Shown here: one piece after another, positions 5,635-6,878 of the stretch
Layout: each line of letters opens with the position of its first letter
How positions within the stretch are numbered: position 1 is the stretch's first letter
Assembly: GCA_040755215.1 (NCBI GenBank)
Contig: JBFMBG010000115.1
Coordinates: forward strand, 1-6,878
Origin: JAIMBK01 sp040755215
GTDB taxonomy: Bacteria; Bacillota; Desulfotomaculia; Desulfotomaculales; Nap2-2B
Length of the DNA: 6,878 nt
Direction of reading: 5' to 3'
Made by a program: the position numbers and the translations under genes
Notes under the pieces: model-generated
Seen by the model: only the letters and a program-made list of their open reading frames with translations
Database searches by the model: none
Told to the model about the DNA's origin: nothing

Positions 5635-5726
5635 GCCCACAAGCCCGACGCCACCACCAGCGCGGCCCAGGCGCCTGTGGCCGCCCAATGGATCAGCAAT
5701 TTTCTTTGCTGCTCTGCTCGACTCAT
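5631..5726 (-). CDS. Candidate micro-ORF A (31 aa), one membrane helix
   Basis: An ATG at 5726 (or in frame at 5735) opens a 31-codon frame starting MSRAEQQRKLL. A hydrophobic run of about 20 residues (HWAATGAWAALVVASGLWA) follows, and the frame ends with TGA at 5631-5633. The basic N-terminus followed by a helix fits an inner-membrane micropeptide with the N-terminus inside. No clear ribosome binding site precedes either ATG, so this may be a decayed gene. It reads toward hicB. Confidence 0.3.
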   Translation of the reverse strand: MSRAEQQRKLLIHWAATGAWAALVVASGLWA

Positions 5727-5750
5727 TATTGGCATTTCTATACTAGCACC

Positions 5751-5762
5751 AACAAATTTGTT
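5751..5762. promoter_or_regulatory. AT-rich 12-bp palindrome, possible operator
   Basis: AACAAATTTGTT is a perfect palindrome 16 nt upstream of the first possible ATG of micro-ORF A. An ACGGG/CCCGT inverted repeat (5764-5779) lies beside it. Placement fits an operator for the - strand unit, but no regulator is known and the length could occur by chance. Confidence 0.25.
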
Positions 5763-5859
5763 TACGGGGCATATCCCGTTCCTGCTACATTCGGGTCTGG
5801 TCTAGTAGTTGTAAACCAAGCCCTTTTCGTCATCTAAAATTGACCCCCGATGATATGAT

Positions 5860-5877
5860 CTCCTTCGTTAGAAGGAG
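5860..5877 (+). promoter_or_regulatory. Hairpin over the transposase ribosome binding site
   Basis: CTCCTTC (5860-5866) and GAAGGAG (5871-5877) form a perfect 7-bp stem with loop GTTA. The right arm is the Shine-Dalgarno sequence for a GTG at 5889 (10 nt on). Such a fold would hide the ribosome binding site, a usual way for insertion sequences to keep transposase low, especially in read-through transcripts. Confidence 0.5.
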
Positions 5878-5897
5878 GTTAGAGGGGAGTGTTGAGT

Positions 5898-5966
5898 ATG
5901 TACCGGTGGCAACAGGTTAAAACGTTAAAGGCGGAAGGAGTCAGTATTAAAAAGATCGCCATGTGA
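5898..5966 (+). pseudogene. istA: IS21-family transposase (IstA) N-terminal fragment
   Basis: The frame from ATG 5898 (or GTG 5889 in frame) reads MYRWQQVKTLKAEGVSIKKI followed by Ala-Met and TGA at 5964-5966. The pattern W-x(2)-V/I-x(2)-L-x(2)-EGVSI-x(2)-IA is the first helix pair of the N-terminal HTH of IstA transposases, which normally continues with a G-x-SR-x-TV-x-K/R segment and several hundred more residues. Everything after Ile-Ala is gone, replaced by the tRNA terminator sequence. This is a dead remnant. Confidence 0.6.
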
Positions 5967-5967
5967 C

Positions 5968-6021
5968 AAAAAAGCCCTGCCGGGCACTTCGGGATAAATC
6001 CCCCAGAACCCCGCAGGGCTT
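5968..6021 (-). terminator. Rho-independent terminator of tRNA-Leu(CAA)
   Basis: Read on the - strand, AAGCCCTGC (6021-6013) pairs with GCAGGGCTT (5980-5972), followed by TTTTTTG (6 T's at 5973-5968). The loop is about 32 nt and holds a further CCCGAAGTGCCCGG hairpin near 5980-5994. It starts 9 nt after the tRNA CCA. Confidence 0.75.
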
Positions 6022-6029
6022 GATTTTCC

Positions 6030-6118
<89 letters not shown>

Positions 6119-6138
6119 GCGTGTCTTCCGCAGCTATA

Positions 6139-6167
6139 ATCCTAGCATATTAACAGGAAACTGTCAA
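6139..6167 (-). promoter_or_regulatory. Sigma-A promoter of tRNA-Leu(CAA)
   Basis: On the - strand TTGACA (6167-6162, consensus) is followed after 17 nt by TAGGAT (6144-6139), preceded by TGC (extended -10). The predicted start is near 6132, about 14 nt before the tRNA. The -35 box lies 2 nt beyond the stop codon of the next gene upstream. Confidence 0.75.
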
Positions 6168-6168
6168 C

Positions 6169-6549
6169 TTATTTCAGCTGTTCGTACTTGGCGAATACCC
6201 TTCCGCAAGAGCAGCCGTAAGTGACCAGGTGGTAGTCCCGGCGCTCCTGGATGCTTAAAATGCGGACTTTGCTGTTCATGCCGTAGAGGTATTCGCCGCA
6301 CCAGGGGCAGCGCTGGCCGGAAACAAAATTTCTCGCCCGCACCGTACAAAAACCCGGCGTTTTTGTTGCTTCTACGATATAATCAGGAAAGCTGAAGCGG
6401 GAGATCCGGTAGCGGTCGAGAACCGCCCTGATGGTTTTCAGCATCCTGTCCCGGGCCGCCCCCGTTTGGGAAGTCAAAAATACTTCGATTGCCGTGCGGA
6501 TTACTTGCTGGTCCTCAAAAGTAGGGAAAGGGTAAATTTGGGCGGGCAT
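6169..6549 (-). CDS. Uncharacterised zinc-ribbon-like protein
   Basis: I do not recognise the family. The 126-residue product has a mostly helical, charged first half (about 12-48, DQQVIRTAIEVFL then RDRMLKTIRAVLDRY). A segment with Phe and Pro follows (52-67). The C-terminal half carries CPWC (Cys81, Cys84) and CSC (Cys113, Cys115), a likely four-Cys metal site closing on GRVFAKYEQLK. A cytosolic nucleic-acid or protein-binding role is only inference. I chose the ATG at 6549, with GGAG 11 nt upstream. The open frame extends to 6630, but a good -10 box (6631-6636) sits at that point, so the extra 27 codons lie at or before the transcription start. The gene's end overlaps the region of the tRNA-Leu promoter. 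Confidence 0.65.
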   Translation of the reverse strand: MPAQIYPFPTFEDQQVIRTAIEVFLTSQTGAARDRMLKTIRAVLDRYRISRFSFPDYIVEATKTPGFCTVRARNFVSGQRCPWCGEYLYGMNSKVRILSIQERRDYHLVTYGCSCGRVFAKYEQLK

Positions 6550-6630
6550 GCGGTGAATCGCTCCTGTCCTTTGTCTGCCATTATTGCCTTTTGGGTGGGT
6601 TTTCATACCGGTGTGCCGGGCCGCGATCAA

Positions 6631-6660
6631 ATTTTAGCATATTAAATTTTCCCTGGACAA
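6631..6660 (-). promoter_or_regulatory. Promoter of the zinc-ribbon-like gene
   Basis: On the - strand TTGTCC (6660-6655), an 18-nt spacer and TAAAAT (6636-6631) preceded by TGC. The predicted start near 6624 leaves a leader of about 75 nt before the ATG at 6549. The spacer end, TTAATATGC, also occurs in the tRNA-Leu(CAA) promoter. Confidence 0.55.
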
Positions 6661-6747
6661 GCTGTTTGAGCGGCTGTTTAGAGAGGTTAGTTTGAAGTTT
6701 TTGGAGGTTAATTGTTTATAGTTTGGGCGAATAAGATTATTTAAAAA

Positions 6748-6878
6748 CTAGCTTTCGAAAATCAGCCTGTACCCCGTCAACTCGTAAATTTCCCTCGCCA
6801 GGTTTTCCCGCGCGGGATCCTCCGGCGCGGGCGGGGACGCCAGCTTTACCCGGATTTCCTGCCGGTCTTTGAAAAAGC
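6748..6878 (-). CDS. C-terminal fragment of an unidentified gene
   Basis: A - strand frame entering from the right edge ends with TAG at 6750-6748 and gives 42 residues, starting FFKDRQEIRVKLASPP and ending EIYELTGYRLIFES. It is GC-rich and codon-like (many third-position G/C), unlike the AT-rich gap beside it, so it is probably the true end of a gene. The family cannot be told from this piece. No terminator hairpin with a T-run is visible after it. Confidence 0.6.
   Translation of the reverse strand, partial: FFKDRQEIRVKLASPPAPEDPARENLAREIYELTGYRLIFES

Larger units (their letters stand above)
5808..5966 (+). mobile_element. Left-end remnant of an IS21-family insertion sequence
   Basis: The stretch with TGTAAACC (5810) and CTAAAATTGACCCCC (about 5834-5848) resembles IS21-family terminal repeats. 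It leads into the start of a transposase frame that breaks off after 22 codons at the terminator of the tRNA-Leu(CAA). The exact left boundary is not certain; no right end, istB or target duplication is visible in the window. Confidence 0.55.

Overview
The window looks like a chromosomal segment from a Bacillota (Firmicutes) bacterium, perhaps a Peptococcaceae-type clostridium. This rests on strong Shine-Dalgarno boxes, GTG and TTG starts, sigma-A promoters with TATAAT boxes, moderately GC-rich genes separated by AT-rich spacers, and CCA encoded in both tRNA genes. The species cannot be fixed from the sequence.

Left part (1-1671, + strand). An AT-rich stretch runs into a DUF72 (YecE-like) gene that has lost its N-terminus. 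Next comes a complete tRNA-Leu(UAG) unit with its own promoter and terminator, then a PPC/DUF296-domain gene. Middle (1841-4034, - strand): threonine synthase (thrC), preceded upstream on the same strand by a flavin reductase/flavoredoxin-like FMN protein. A degenerate 9-nt periodic repeat lies just before thrC. A perfect 18-bp hairpin with a T-run (4081-4136, + direction) sits upstream of the flavoprotein and has no visible + strand gene to terminate.

Right-middle (4237-5735). A zinc-ribbon (zf-TFIIB) protein with a His/Tyr/Lys-rich tail has a textbook promoter. A 58-residue membrane miniprotein has its own promoter. About 210 nt of hairpin-rich non-coding DNA follow, then a HicB/HicA toxin-antitoxin pair on the - strand. 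Two very small candidate ORFs joined by an ATGA overlap lie directly upstream of hicB.

Right end (5808-6878). A decayed left end of an IS21-family insertion sequence survives as 22 codons of the transposase N-terminus, with a hairpin over its ribosome binding site. It abuts the terminator of a second leucine tRNA, tRNA-Leu(CAA), on the - strand. That tRNA's promoter overlaps the 3' end of an unrecognised Cys-rich (zinc-ribbon-like) gene. A C-terminal gene fragment on the - strand runs off the window edge.

The genes are a mosaic of independent housekeeping units (two tRNA-Leu, thrC, flavoprotein) with small accessory elements (TA module, IS remnant, miniproteins) in the gaps. No large new system is evident. 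The best candidates for something undescribed are the 58-aa membrane protein with its structured 3' flank, the micro-ORF pair upstream of hicBA, and the orphan terminator that may end a small RNA.
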